NCBI RefSeq assembly: GCF_040760005.1 | Contig: NZ_CP099760.1 | Span: forward strand, 3,963,501-4,027,500 | Source: Pseudomonas sp. stari2 | GTDB taxonomy: Bacteria; Pseudomonadota; Gammaproteobacteria; Pseudomonadales; Pseudomonadaceae | Reading direction: 5' to 3' | Length of the DNA stretch: 64,000 nt | Shown here: positions 9,119-17,694 of the stretch, piece by piece | How positions within the stretch are numbered: the stretch's first letter is position 1 | How the letters are laid out: every line of letters begins with the position of its first letter | The notes under the pieces: generated by a model | The model's database searches: none | What the model was told of the DNA's origin: nothing | The model's input: only the letters and a program-made list of their open reading frames with translations | Translations under genes and position numbers: made by a program

Positions 9119-10127
9119 AACCTGCCTGAACCTTGTCTGCTACATCCTTCGGCAACCATGCCTGCCAAACATCCGGATGGGCCTTCATGAACGCCTCCGC
9201 CGCTTCCCGTGGCGGGGTGTGTTTCTCGCTCATTTCGGCCAGTGCCTTGTTCAGATCCTCGATCGGAAAATCGACTTTGCTGAAGAACGCCGCGATCTGT
9301 GGGTATTGCTTCTGGAATGGCGTAGATACCCCGATCGATAGCTTCGAAGCCAGTGAACGGGTCGGTTTCGGATTGGGATTGTCGGCGTCCGTCAGGGTCT
9401 TCCAGGCCTCGGCGTCGAACGGCGGCTCTTCCAGCTGTACCAGTTTGAACTTGCCGAGCAACGGCGTCGGCGACCAGTAATAGAACAGTACCGGTTTGCC
9501 CCGGCGGATCGACGAACTGATTTCGGCATCCAGCGCCGCGCCGGAGCCGCTGCGAAAATTGGTGAAGTCATCCTGCAGCCCATAAGCCGTGAGCTTCTGC
9601 TTGTTCACCACTTCCGAGGTCCAGCCGATCGGGCTGTTGAGGAACCGCCCCTTGCTCGGGGTTTCCGGATCCTTGAATACGTCCTTGTACTTCTTCAGGT
9701 CACTGACGCTACGCAGGTCCGGTGCCAGCGGCTTGATGCCTTTGGCGGCATCGCCCTTGATCACGTACTCCGGCACCCACCAGCCTTCGGTGGCACCCTT
9801 GACCGTATCGCCCAGGCTGGCGACCTTGCCTTCAGCCTCGGCCTTGACCCACACCGGACTTCGCCCGGCCCACTCCTCACCGATAACCTGAATGTCATTG
9901 TTGGCCAGCGCGGTTTCCAGGGTAATGGTGGTGCCTGGCAACGTGTCCGTCGGCAGGCCGTAACCCTTCTCGACGATGATCCGCAGGACATCGGTGATCA
10001 GGCTGCCGCTTTCCCAGTTCAGGTCCGCGAAGTGAATCGGGGTCTGTGCCGCATTGGCCGCCGGCACCGCAGCTATCAAGCCCATTGTGGCCAGCCCTGC
10101 GGCCAGCCACCGTCGAAATCCGTTCAT
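9114..10127 (-). CDS. Glycine-betaine/quaternary-amine ABC transporter substrate-binding protein (OpuAC type)
   Basis: A 337-residue periplasmic binding protein. It has a signal peptide ending near VPAANA, then the OpuAC fold: HFADLNWESGSLITDVLR at the start, ALANNDIQVIGEEWAG in the middle and FYYWSPTPLLGKFKLVQLEE in the second lobe, with aromatic residues expected to cage a quaternary ammonium group. I chose the ATG at 10127 because GAGG lies 6 nt upstream; the GTG at 10136 is inside that ribosome site. No permease or ATPase gene is adjacent, so this is an orphan receptor that must serve a transporter encoded elsewhere. The exact ligand (betaine, choline, carnitine) is not determined. Confidence 0.88.
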   Translation of the reverse strand: MNGFRRWLAAGLATMGLIAAVPAANAAQTPIHFADLNWESGSLITDVLRIIVEKGYGLPTDTLPGTTITLETALANNDIQVIGEEWAGRSPVWVKAEAEGKVASLGDTVKGATEGWWVPEYVIKGDAAKGIKPLAPDLRSVSDLKKYKDVFKDPETPSKGRFLNSPIGWTSEVVNKQKLTAYGLQDDFTNFRSGSGAALDAEISSSIRRGKPVLFYYWSPTPLLGKFKLVQLEEPPFDAEAWKTLTDADNPNPKPTRSLASKLSIGVSTPFQKQYPQIAAFFSKVDFPIEDLNKALAEMSEKHTPPREAAEAFMKAHPDVWQAWLPKDVADKVQAGL

Positions 10128-10254
10128 GCTTTGCACCTCGTGCTGTTCACAGCAATAGCAGGATGGCCTGACAGAAGACCGCCAGCCTCTGAATACTCAG
10201 TCAACTGACTGTAGACGAGGTTCCTGCTTTTTCAGGGGCATCACACGGACGAGG

Positions 10255-10452
10255 CTACTTTTCAGACATTTCCTTCAAGCGTTGAAGCTCGCGTCTGACC
10301 ATGCTGGCGTATTCAGCAGGCTGCAAAGCGTAGATCTGCGAGGCGACCCAACCGAGCCAGGCACCCTTCAATTCGGCCTTTGCATCGAACAGGCGCCGGG
10401 CTTCGTCGCGGGCGCTGTCGAGGTTCTGCAGATGGAAATCGGCGCGACTCAC
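10255..10452 (-). CDS. Small conserved hypothetical protein
   Basis: A 65-residue, charged, helical protein (DSARDEARRLFDAKAELKGAW; EYASMVRRELQRLKEMSEK) with no recognised domain. I place the start at the GTG at 10452, 5 nt after the stop of the upstream gene, because an earlier start would overlap that gene widely. Together they form a two-gene operon. Not recognised; no function offered. Confidence 0.55.
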   Translation of the reverse strand: MSRADFHLQNLDSARDEARRLFDAKAELKGAWLGWVASQIYALQPAEYASMVRRELQRLKEMSEK

Positions 10453-10457
10453 AGCTG

Positions 10458-10907
10458 TCACTCGCTGGCCTTGAAGGTCACCAGCTCGCCCTTGCGCCAT
10501 TTGGCGGCTTTGGCGGTGACGGCTTTCAGGGTCTTGGTCAGGCCTTCCTGCAATTGCTCATTGGCAGCGAACACGGTGACCGCGCTGTGACCTTCCTTGA
10601 ACACGATGGCATGGCCGTCGGCCGTGCTGACGAAGGCATAGTCGCCCAGTCCGTACACGGTCATCTTGATCTCGCGAAAACGGATATCCATCTTGCCGCC
10701 TTCACGGCTGGGCAGTACCGAAGCGCTGAAATGATCGCCGACCTTGAGCTTGAGGCCGGGCTTGTCGTCGACCACCAATGCGCTTTCGGTGTCGATTTCG
10801 GCAACGTAAATGCCTTCGGCGTTTTGCTCGGTGATGTAAACAAAACGCGATTGAAACTGCTTGACCAGCTTTGCCCGCAAATCACCCAGCACGAACAAAG
10901 CATGCAT
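10458..10907 (-). CDS. Conserved hypothetical protein, first gene of a two-gene operon
   Basis: A roughly 149-residue soluble protein with no signal peptide or membrane helix. Alternating hydrophobic strands (RFVYITEQNAEGIYVAEID; LKVGDHFSASVLP; YAFVSTADGHAIVFKEGH) suggest a beta-rich fold. The start is uncertain: ATG at 10907 has a weak ribosome site, a TTG at 10928 follows GGGGAT by 7 nt, and the frame is open to 10976. The downstream 65-residue gene follows 5 nt after its stop. Family not recognised. Confidence 0.65.
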   Translation of the reverse strand: MHALFVLGDLRAKLVKQFQSRFVYITEQNAEGIYVAEIDTESALVVDDKPGLKLKVGDHFSASVLPSREGGKMDIRFREIKMTVYGLGDYAFVSTADGHAIVFKEGHSAVTVFAANEQLQEGLTKTLKAVTAKAAKWRKGELVTFKASE

Positions 10908-11334
10908 ATCGAGGTTACTGACTGCCAAAGAAACATCCCCACACTTGAAAGAGTGCCGCACGCGAAAAACGCGCACGACGTTAAAAACGGCCAGGCCGAT
11001 GATGTTGCGTAATGACTCGAATAAAAGCCTGAACGAGCCAAGTGCTCATTCAACGCGAGGTTCACAAGACTACTGGAATGCCACTCGCGAAACCTGCAAA
11101 GACGTTCTCCAAATGTTGAAGGAAAACGCCTCACGGTCGGCCAGAGAAAACTGACTACGAACTTTAGGGAAAAAACCCACCAAGAAAAGCACTTTTCCGA
11201 CATATCGCACGCAAAAAATTGCTTTAGATAACGTCATGCCGTCAACAGGTGTTGGCGATTCTAGAGCAGCGACGCCGCTCACGACTACCCGCAACCGTCT
11301 GTAAATGCGGGTCAATCCATGAAAAGGACTTCAT
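10908..11334. other. Intergenic region without a supported gene
   Basis: About 430 bp between a leftward and a rightward gene, more A/T-rich than its surroundings. It must hold the divergent promoters. Short frames on both strands have neither ribosome sites nor protein-like composition. I see no strong hairpin, repeat or known operator in it. Confidence 0.5.
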
Positions 11335-11598
11335 ATGTGCACTTTGACGCATTTTGCCGTGAATCACGAACCCGTCTTTGCCTTGAACACTCCAGTGTTC
11401 GAGACTGATCCTACAATCGATCCTTGTGGACGGGAGCCGTTGTTTCAGGTGGTCCCGGCGGGCAACAGCTTTTTCCATATCAGGGAAAAGTCGACGGGGC
11501 TTGTCAGAGGTTTCCGCGAAGATCATAACGCCGCCTGCGCCCTCGCCCGTTCTCTGGAATCGCGAATCGAACTCCTGACCAGCGAGCACCTCAGATAA
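11335..11598 (+). CDS. Small conserved hypothetical protein
   Basis: An 87-residue protein beginning MCTLTHFAVNHEPVF. The ATG is preceded by AAAAGGAC at a good distance. The sequence looks like a small soluble domain (LFQVVPAGNSFFHIREKSTG, then GFREDHNAACALARSLES), with no signal peptide or known motif. It lies 39 nt upstream of the DUF2789 gene and is probably co-transcribed with it. Not recognised. Confidence 0.6.
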   Translation: MCTLTHFAVNHEPVFALNTPVFETDPTIDPCGREPLFQVVPAGNSFFHIREKSTGLVRGFREDHNAACALARSLESRIELLTSEHLR

Positions 11599-11637
11599 AG
11601 AGAGTGATCGATCCCGCCATCCTTCAAGGAGTACACC

Positions 11638-11874
11638 ATGGAACTGCCTGCCTACAACCTGACAACCCTGTTCGATCAATTGGGGCTGCCTTCGGAGGAA
11701 GCGGCGATTGACGATTTCATCGAAGCCCATCCGCTGGAAGCCGATACCAAGTTGATCGACGCCGACTTCTGGAGCCCGCAACAAGCGCAGTTGCTCAAGG
11801 AATGGCTGCGTGCCGATGGCGAAGAAGCGGTGATGGTCGACGAGCTGAATGTGCGCCTGCACCGGGGCAAATGA
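11638..11874 (+). CDS. DUF2789 domain-containing protein
   Basis: A 78-residue protein matching DUF2789 over its full length: N-terminal LTTLFDQLGLPSEEAAIDDF and C-terminal FWSPQQAQLLKEWLRADGEE. AAGGAG precedes the ATG. DUF2789 is a helical family of unknown function common in Gammaproteobacteria. It ends 6 nt before the stop of the convergent small gene at 11881. Confidence 0.85.
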   Translation: MELPAYNLTTLFDQLGLPSEEAAIDDFIEAHPLEADTKLIDADFWSPQQAQLLKEWLRADGEEAVMVDELNVRLHRGK

Positions 11875-11880
11875 TTTCGA

Positions 11881-12084
11881 TCAGTGCAGGCTGTTCTCTG
11901 GTCTGGCGTCCAACTGCGCGAGCCACGCCGCCCTGCACTCCTCGGCTTCATCGCGACTGGCGAAAGCGGTGCCGCGCTGCTCGCCATTGAGCAGCACCAC
12001 CCAGCAGACACTTTGCCCCATCGCGCGCAGTCCGGCGGGTACACCACTGCCGATCATCACCGCGACATCGACTCTGCATTGCAT
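11881..12084 (-). CDS. Small conserved hypothetical protein
   Basis: A 67-residue protein (MQCRVDVAVMIGSGVPAG; VCWVVLLNGEQRGTAFASRDEA). A strong ribosome site, GGGAGG, lies 6 nt before the ATG, which is the main reason to accept it. The second half resembles the short beta-alpha unit seen in many small Pseudomonas proteins. No function is known to me. Confidence 0.6.
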   Translation of the reverse strand: MQCRVDVAVMIGSGVPAGLRAMGQSVCWVVLLNGEQRGTAFASRDEAEECRAAWLAQLDARPENSLH

Positions 12085-12197
12085 GCTGACCTCCCAACTT
12101 CATTAGCAACCTAACTATGTAGGCATGTTAATGAAGTGGATCAAGAGGAAACAGCAACGCCGCTGCACAGCTTAATTGCAGTTCCGGCAACAATGCC

Positions 12198-13802
12198 TCA
12201 GCGCGGCTTCTCCGGTTTGTAGCCCAGACGCAATCCACCCCAGTGGCGACCCTTGACGATGATCGGCACCGACAGGTCGTGCATCAGCTCGCCGGTATCG
12301 CGGGTGTAGGTCTGCAACAGCACCGGTTGCTGATGACTGCCGCAACGGATGCCAGTGCGGTCAGCGAATTTGCGTTTGGTGCGATTGTTGAGGGTATCGA
12401 CCTGCACATCCCCGGTCAGCGGCTGGCTGAACACCTGATTGTGGGTCGGCACATAACCTTGCTGCGTGCAGGCGATGGCGAACACCAGGCCTTCGTGGCG
12501 CGGCAGTAACGGCTCCTGAATCGCCGGCAGCACCTGATCGGTGTAGCGGTCAAAACGAGTCTGGAACTTGGCAGGCTGGGTGTTCGGGATGGGCTGATAC
12601 TGGCGGTCAAACAAATCTTCCAGACTGATCCGCCCCTGCTCGATATCGGCCTCGAAGCGCGCGGCAATCTGGCTCGCACCTTCGCGGGCCAGGTCGTAGA
12701 TGCGCTGGTGATAGTCATCCAGACCGACTTCGGCCAGGCGCTCGCTGATGGTTTCCGCCTGTCCCTCCATCTGCACCGCCGCCTCGGCCAGGCGCCGGGT
12801 CTGCTGATCGCTGATCGCCAGATCGCTGCGCATCTGCTCGATGGCGGTGAACAGGCTGTCAAGCTGTTCGCGGTTGGTCTCGGCACCCCGGGCGATTTCG
12901 CCGACCTGGGTTTCAACCCCGGCAGCCAAGCGCGCGATGTTTTCCAGGTGCTGCCCGGTGTGTTCGACCTGCTCGACACCAGTGTGCAAATCGTCGGAGA
13001 GCTGGCGGATCTGCTCCACCACCTGCGCCGTGCGTTGCTGAATGTCGGCGACCATCTCACCCACTTCGCCAGTGGCCGTCGCGGTGCGAGCCGCGAGGCC
13101 GCGCACCTCATCCGCCACCACCGCAAAACCGCGACCGTGTTCGCCGGCCCGGGCCGCTTCAATGGCGGCGTTCAATGCAAGTAGGTTGGTCTGGCTGGCG
13201 ATGGACTGAATGACCAGCGTCACGCGCTGGATGTCATCGCTGCGCTGGCTCAAGGCTTCGATCAATTCGCGGCTGGCATTGGCACGCTGGCTGAGTTGAT
13301 GCATGCGCGAGATCGAATCCACCAGTTCGGTGCGCCCCGCCGCGCTGCTGTAATGGGCTTCGCTGGCAGCACCCAATGCTTCACGACTGAGCTGCGAAGT
13401 GGCCTGCTCAGTGGCGATCATGACTTCTGCGTTGTTGACGATCTGAGCGGCAGCATCGAGTTGCGATTGCAGTTTTCCGGCCAGTTCCTTGACGGAAAAC
13501 GCCACACCGGCAGCTGACAGCGCGTTATGACTGGTGGTGTAGGAAAGGTCGCGAGTCAGCTCGGACATCGCGTTGCTGCTATCGACCGGCTGCGCATCGG
13601 GGACCGCACGGGAGCGCAGGCGCGGCAGCCAGACAATCAGCACCGCCAGCGGCATACCCACGTATAACGGCCATTCGCCGAAGGTCATCCCGGCCAGCAA
13701 AAGCATCAGGGCGATGCTCTGCAAGGTCGGCGTCAGCCAGCGATTCTTCGGCAAAACAACTGGTGCAGGCAGAGCCGCAACCAGAGATCCATCTCTCGTC
13801 AT
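12198..13802 (-). CDS. Methyl-accepting chemotaxis protein with C-terminal sensor-like domain
   Basis: A 534-residue chemoreceptor. Two closely spaced N-terminal helices (about residues 25-60) leave almost no periplasmic loop, so sensing is probably intracellular. The signalling hairpin is canonical ([36 protein letters not shown]). After it comes a 150-residue C-terminal domain with [33 protein letters not shown] and [16 protein letters not shown], a pattern I know from receptors that carry a Cache-like sensor after the signalling domain. This reverses the usual order of sensor and output. Ligand unknown. It would couple to CheA/CheW encoded elsewhere. Confidence 0.88.
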   Translation of the reverse strand: MTRDGSLVAALPAPVVLPKNRWLTPTLQSIALMLLLAGMTFGEWPLYVGMPLAVLIVWLPRLRSRAVPDAQPVDSSNAMSELTRDLSYTTSHNALSAAGVAFSVKELAGKLQSQLDAAAQIVNNAEVMIATEQATSQLSREALGAASEAHYSSAAGRTELVDSISRMHQLSQRANASRELIEALSQRSDDIQRVTLVIQSIASQTNLLALNAAIEAARAGEHGRGFAVVADEVRGLAARTATATGEVGEMVADIQQRTAQVVEQIRQLSDDLHTGVEQVEHTGQHLENIARLAAGVETQVGEIARGAETNREQLDSLFTAIEQMRSDLAISDQQTRRLAEAAVQMEGQAETISERLAEVGLDDYHQRIYDLAREGASQIAARFEADIEQGRISLEDLFDRQYQPIPNTQPAKFQTRFDRYTDQVLPAIQEPLLPRHEGLVFAIACTQQGYVPTHNQVFSQPLTGDVQVDTLNNRTKRKFADRTGIRCGSHQQPVLLQTYTRDTGELMHDLSVPIIVKGRHWGGLRLGYKPEKPR

Positions 13803-13939
13803 TTTGTTACCCCACGCTTGTTCTCATTGTTGTGACTGCATTAAACGCCACTACAAGGCCATTATCCATGGTCCGTTAGTCGTGGGTCTGTGGCAGGTCA
13901 ATGGAACGGTGCGGGTGTTTCCGGCAGACGAGAAAAAGC

Positions 13940-13995
13940 AAAGATCGCAGCCTTCTGCCGCTTTGAACAAAAGCTGCAGAAGGCTGCGATCTTTT
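13940..13995. repeat. REP-type inverted repeat, possible two-way terminator
   Basis: AAAGATCGCAGCCTTCTGC (13940-13958) is mirrored by GCAGAAGGCTGCGATCTTTT (13976-13995) around a 17-nt loop. The arm GATCGCAGCCTTC is the common REP arm of P. fluorescens-group genomes. It lies between the start of the chemoreceptor gene and the end of the DksA-like gene, where it can terminate the latter. Confidence 0.75.
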
Positions 13996-14030
13996 CGCGA
14001 CGACCCGCATTGAAGGGGTCGCCTCAGGAA

Positions 14031-14435
14031 TCAGGCCTGACGCTGGTGCTTGTCGATCTGCTCGTGACGCTCTTGAGCTTCGATGCAGTACTTGGTGGTC
14101 GGGCTGATCAGCAGGCGTTTCAGGCCGATAGGCTCGCCGCTGTCGTCGCACCAGCCAAAGCTGTCTTCCTTGATACGCTCAAGGGCTTGTTCCAGTTGAG
14201 GCAGCATGCGCTGGTCGCGATCGATCGCGTTTACCAGCCAAGTGCGCTCTTCTTCCACCGAGGCGGCGTCCGCCGGGTCAGCCGGAGTGTCCAGGCTCTC
14301 GATGGCAATACGGTTCTGCTCAATGCGCTCGTGGGTTTCGACTTTCATGTTCTGCAACAGCTCACTGAAGAAAGCGTGTTGCTCGGCATTCATGTAGTCA
14401 TCTGCCGGCATGGCCAGCAACTTGTCCTTTGTCAT
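14031..14435 (-). CDS. DksA/TraR-family RNA polymerase-binding protein with degenerate zinc finger
   Basis: A 134-residue DksA-like regulator, predicted to bind the secondary channel of RNA polymerase and modulate ppGpp-type control. The coiled-coil tip keeps D53-x-x-D56-x-A58 and the core EPIGLKRL motif is intact. Of the four zinc-finger positions only C96 and C117 remain; S99 and A120 replace the other two. This mirrors zinc-independent DksA2 of P. aeruginosa and argues for a stand-in when zinc is scarce. The ATG at 14435 is chosen because homology starts at MTKDKLL; the upstream extension looks non-coding. No Zur box is obvious to me upstream. Confidence 0.85.
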   Translation of the reverse strand: MTKDKLLAMPADDYMNAEQHAFFSELLQNMKVETHERIEQNRIAIESLDTPADPADAASVEEERTWLVNAIDRDQRMLPQLEQALERIKEDSFGWCDDSGEPIGLKRLLISPTTKYCIEAQERHEQIDKHQRQA

Positions 14436-14848
14436 TGATATCTCTATAAAAAAACGTGCATTAAGGCGAATTAGGGAGCGTTCCGGCGAACCGCCTGCGG
14501 TCATCGGAAAGGCATCGTTTATTGCAAACGCCACCCGGCACTCAATTTACGAAGGGGCGGCAGTCTAAGGCCCGTTTGAGGCCTCAGCAACTGTAAATAC
14601 CGGGAATTTGTCCGACAAGGCTCGGAAACTGCTCTGACACAAGCTTCACAGCGCTCATCGGAGTGCGTTTATAGCAAGAAATTCAGTCGAGCGGCTGTAT
14701 ATAGAAGACAAACGGTGGACGAGCGGCGCTTTGTCGCAATTCGTTACGGTCGGTCACCGCAAAACCCACCCCATCGCAAAGACTGACAAATCCCCCCAAC
14801 CTCAGCTACGTTATGCCCTCTCCCCGGTTTGACTTGAAGGAACGCGTC
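14436..14848. other. Intergenic region between divergent genes, nothing recognised
   Basis: About 410 bp separating the DksA-like gene and the glutathione transferase gene. It is A/T-richer than the genes, especially 14640-14720, and must hold two divergent promoters. I find no supported ORF, RNA gene or clear operator. Confidence 0.5.
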
Positions 14849-15454
14849 ATGAAACTGATCGGCATGCTGGACTCCCCTTACGTGCGCCGCGTGGCGATCT
14901 CCGCCAAGTGCCTGGGGATCGAACTGGAACACGATCCGGTGTCGGTGTTCCGTCACTTCGAGCGCTTCCAGCAGATCAATCCGGTGGTCAAGGCGCCGAC
15001 TCTGGTGCTCGATGACGGCGAAGTGCTGATCGACTCGACCCTGATCCTCGACTACCTCGAAGCCCTGATCGGCAAAACCCTGCTGCCCGCCGACCTGTCG
15101 CAACGGGTAAAAGCCCTGCGCCTGATCGGTCTCGGCCTCGCCGCCTGCGAAAAAGCCGTGCAGCTTTACTACGAGCGCAACCTGCGCCCGGCCGACATTC
15201 AATATCAACCATGGGTCGAACGCGTCGAAGGCCAACTCGCCGCCGCCTTTACCGCCCTCGAACACGAACTCGAAAAACACCCGCTGCCCACCGACGGCCC
15301 GCTCCAACAGGACGGCATCACCCTCGCCGTCGCCTGGAGCTTCACCGGCCTCGTCGTCCCCGACCAAATCGACGCGGAGCGCTTCCCGCGCATCGCCCAA
15401 TACACCGAGTACGCCGAAAGCACCCAGGCGTTCATCAGCACACCGATGACCTGA
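14849..15454 (+). CDS. Glutathione S-transferase family protein
   Basis: A 201-residue soluble enzyme predicted to conjugate glutathione. The thioredoxin-fold N-terminal domain opens MKLIGMLDSPYVRRVAISAK, with S9 as the likely thiol-activating residue. It keeps the cis-proline of KAPTLVL and the ESS-like glutathione-gamma-glutamate motif as IDSTLI. The helical C-terminal domain follows from about residue 85. The ATG at 14849 has GAAGGAACG upstream; a longer frame begins at 14813 without one. The DNA alkylation repair gene starts 2 nt after its stop, suggesting a joint role in dealing with electrophiles. Confidence 0.9.
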   Translation: MKLIGMLDSPYVRRVAISAKCLGIELEHDPVSVFRHFERFQQINPVVKAPTLVLDDGEVLIDSTLILDYLEALIGKTLLPADLSQRVKALRLIGLGLAACEKAVQLYYERNLRPADIQYQPWVERVEGQLAAAFTALEHELEKHPLPTDGPLQQDGITLAVAWSFTGLVVPDQIDAERFPRIAQYTEYAESTQAFISTPMT

Positions 15455-15456
15455 CC

Positions 15457-16563
15457 ATGAGCGCCACTGAAACCGCCGCCCCGGCCCTGAAAGAAATCTT
15501 CAACGCCGAGCGCCTGCAACATATCGCCACAGAAATGAGCGCCGTGTACCCGGCGTTCAAGGCCAAGGCCTTTCTCAAGCACGCCAACGACGGCCTAGCC
15601 GACCTTTCGGTCATGCAACGCATGGCCCGCGTCAGCGAAAGCCTGCACGCCGTGCTGCCACTGGACTACGCCGATTCCCTCGACGTACTACGCGAACTCG
15701 CTCCACGCCTGAACAGCGGCTTCGTCAGCATGTGCCTGCCGCACTACGTCGCGAGCTACGGCGCGCACGCGTTCGACACTTCAATGGAAGCCCTGAAGTA
15801 TTTCACCACCTTCGGCTCTTCCGAATTCGCCATCCGCCACTTCCTGCGCAACGACCTGGAACGCTCGCTGGAACTGATGCACGACTGGGCACGAGACGAA
15901 AACCACCACGTCCGCCGCCTCGCCAGCGAAGGCAGCCGCCCTCGCCTCCCATGGTCGTTTCGCCTGGAGCCGGTGCAGGCAAACCCGCACCTGGCCGCAG
16001 GGATTCTTGACCGGTTGAAGGCGGATGAGAGTTTGTACGTGCGCAAGTCCGTGGCGAATCATTTGAATGACGTGACCAAGGAGCATCCGGAGTGGGTGCT
16101 GGATACGGTTGAGGGATGGGCGCTGGAGAACAAGCACACGGCTTGGATTGCCAAACATGCGTTGCGGAGTTTGATCAAACAGGGCGTTATGCGGGCTCTC
16201 ACTGTTATTGGTGCGGGGGCCAAGGCTGAGGTTGAGTTGCTGGATGTGAAGGTGGAGCCGGCAGTTGTGCGGCTTGGTGAGACGATCACTCTGTCGTTTA
16301 CGGTTCGGTCGTTGGTGCCGGTGGAACAGCGGTTGGTGATTGATTACGCGATTGACTATGTGAAGGCGAATGGCGGGACTTCGACCAAGGTTTTCAAGTT
16401 GAAGACGTTGATGTTTGCGGGTTTTGGGAGTGAGCTAGTGTCGCGCAGGCAAGTGATCAAGGACTTCACCACGCGCAAGCACTATGCGGGGGAGCATGCG
16501 GTGCATGTGATGGTTAATGGGGAGCGGTTGGGGAGTACTGCCGTTAACATTCTCACTTCATAG
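15457..16563 (+). CDS. DNA alkylation repair protein (AlkD-like HEAT-repeat family)
   Basis: A 368-residue protein of the AlkC/AlkD HEAT-repeat DNA glycosylase superfamily, proposed to excise alkylated bases. Repeats are visible as paired helices, for example NDLERSLELMHDWARDENHHVRRL cut into LMHDWARDENHHVRRLASEG, then DESLYVRKSVANHLNDVTKE. After about residue 250 the sequence turns beta-rich (VEPAVVRLGETITLSFTVRS), so a C-terminal accessory domain is present. Codon usage changes sharply near 16000: the first half favours C-ending codons, the second half G- and T-ending ones. It lies 2 nt after the glutathione transferase gene. Confidence 0.88.
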   Translation: MSATETAAPALKEIFNAERLQHIATEMSAVYPAFKAKAFLKHANDGLADLSVMQRMARVSESLHAVLPLDYADSLDVLRELAPRLNSGFVSMCLPHYVASYGAHAFDTSMEALKYFTTFGSSEFAIRHFLRNDLERSLELMHDWARDENHHVRRLASEGSRPRLPWSFRLEPVQANPHLAAGILDRLKADESLYVRKSVANHLNDVTKEHPEWVLDTVEGWALENKHTAWIAKHALRSLIKQGVMRALTVIGAGAKAEVELLDVKVEPAVVRLGETITLSFTVRSLVPVEQRLVIDYAIDYVKANGGTSTKVFKLKTLMFAGFGSELVSRRQVIKDFTTRKHYAGEHAVHVMVNGERLGSTAVNILTS

Positions 16564-16707
16564 TTATAAAAGACAGTTTCGCCCTTTTGGCTCGGAATTG
16601 AGTTTATGCGTTGAGTTCCTGATCCAGCACCTGAATCACAACCAACCTCACAACAAGCGCTGGTGCGCACTCGCCACGCAAGTCACGCACCAGGCCCATC
16701 TGCACAG

Positions 16708-16977
16708 TTACCACTGGCCGCTTGCGAGACAGCCGACGATTTCCCAACCGCTGTATTCCCACCAGGAATATCGATCATCGGAGCAACTTCTGGCCAGACT
16801 GGCCATGTGGATTTCACCCGCTGTTTGTTGGGTACCGAAAGGCGTGCCAACAGAAGCTGTTATTTGATTGACAGTTTGAGGAGCCTTAATGGTGATCGGA
16901 TGTACAGAAGCATTCGCAACGGTGGCGGTGAAAGCGAGCGTTGCGGATACGGCCAGAGCAGTGATGGACTTTTTCAT
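16708..16977 (-). CDS. Small secreted hypothetical protein
   Basis: An 89-residue protein with a clear signal peptide (MKKSITALAVSATLAFTATV, cleavage near ANA-S). A strong AAAGGATT ribosome site precedes the ATG. The mature part of about 66 residues has two cysteines and a tryptophan-rich tail (RYSWWEYSGWEIVG), and ends abruptly with no match I recognise. It sits in a lower-GC stretch between 16.0 and 17.7 kb. Possibly a lineage-specific exported protein. Confidence 0.6.
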   Translation of the reverse strand: MKKSITALAVSATLAFTATVANASVHPITIKAPQTVNQITASVGTPFGTQQTAGEIHMASLARSCSDDRYSWWEYSGWEIVGCLASGQW

Positions 16978-17266
16978 TTTCGAATCCTTTCAGTTATCTG
17001 ACATGCGTCTTGTGCATTGGCCTGACCTGCCTTAATCAATAATCTGAACAGATCGGGCGCTCGTAAAAAGCCTACCACCGCGCTGCCGGCTGCACAGTCG
17101 CTCAACTGTGCTATTGACAAGCTGATGGAGTGAGGGGAGAGATCTTTTTGAACGCTCACGACTCGGGCAACGCGTCGGGTTCTTTTCCTGTCTATCACCC
17201 TGCGCGCAATGGTGGCGCCACGCCATGAATGATAAGGTTCAGCCTCAAAATCACGGACGACACCTC

Positions 17267-17626
17267 GTGCACAAACGATCTCTTGCTGCAGCAGCAATAA
17301 CCTTCACCATCAGTCTTTCCGCTCTCGCCTCTCCTGTGCCGCAGGAAGAGCTCGAAGAGTGCCAACGAATAGAAAACTCGGCCAAACAGGTCATGAAAAG
17401 CAGGCAGCAAGGCGCGCCCATGGATTCGGTGTGGGAACTGGCCGAAGCGGCAGCCAAGCAGAACGAGTATGTGGGTGAGTTGTTCAAGACGCTGATTCGC
17501 GAGGCGTACGCGATTCCTCAGTACTCAAGCGAGAGCTTGCAGCAGAAAGCGATCAGCGATTTCCATTCCAATTTCTACAAGGCTTGCATCGTGACGGCGG
17601 AAAAGCGAGCAGGCGCCAACGGCTGA
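17267..17626 (+). CDS. Small exported hypothetical protein
   Basis: Read from the GTG at 17267 this gives a clean signal peptide (VHKRSLAAAAITFTISLSAL, cleavage near ALA-S) and a mature helical protein of about 100 residues with two cysteines (EECQRIENSAKQVMKSRQQG; YKACIVTAEKR). A longer form from the ATG at 17225 adds 14 residues before the signal; neither start has a strong ribosome site. A perfect hairpin terminator follows 15 nt after the stop. Family not recognised. Confidence 0.6.
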   Translation: MHKRSLAAAAITFTISLSALASPVPQEELEECQRIENSAKQVMKSRQQGAPMDSVWELAEAAAKQNEYVGELFKTLIREAYAIPQYSSESLQQKAISDFHSNFYKACIVTAEKRAGANG

Positions 17627-17640
17627 GCTCATCGAACAAA

Positions 17641-17679
17641 AAAAGGGAGCAGATTCAGGTAATGAATCTGCTCCCTTTT
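17641..17679. terminator. Bidirectional terminator, perfect 17-bp stem
   Basis: AAAAGGGAGCAGATTCA (17641-17657), loop GGTAA, then its exact complement (17663-17679). The A and T runs at both ends make it work for both the rightward small exported gene and the leftward DUF6124 gene. A closely related hairpin occurs at 19177-19218. Confidence 0.88.
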
Positions 17680-17694
17680 CCTTGAGGGCAGCCT

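Noticed and set aside
11070..11315. 81-residue minus-strand frame in the 10.9-11.3 kb gap
   Set aside because: No ribosome site, no family resemblance, and it covers the promoter region of the gene at 11335.
14692..14710. CTGTATATAGAAG as a possible LexA box
   Set aside because: Only the left half matches; the right half lacks CAG at the required distance.
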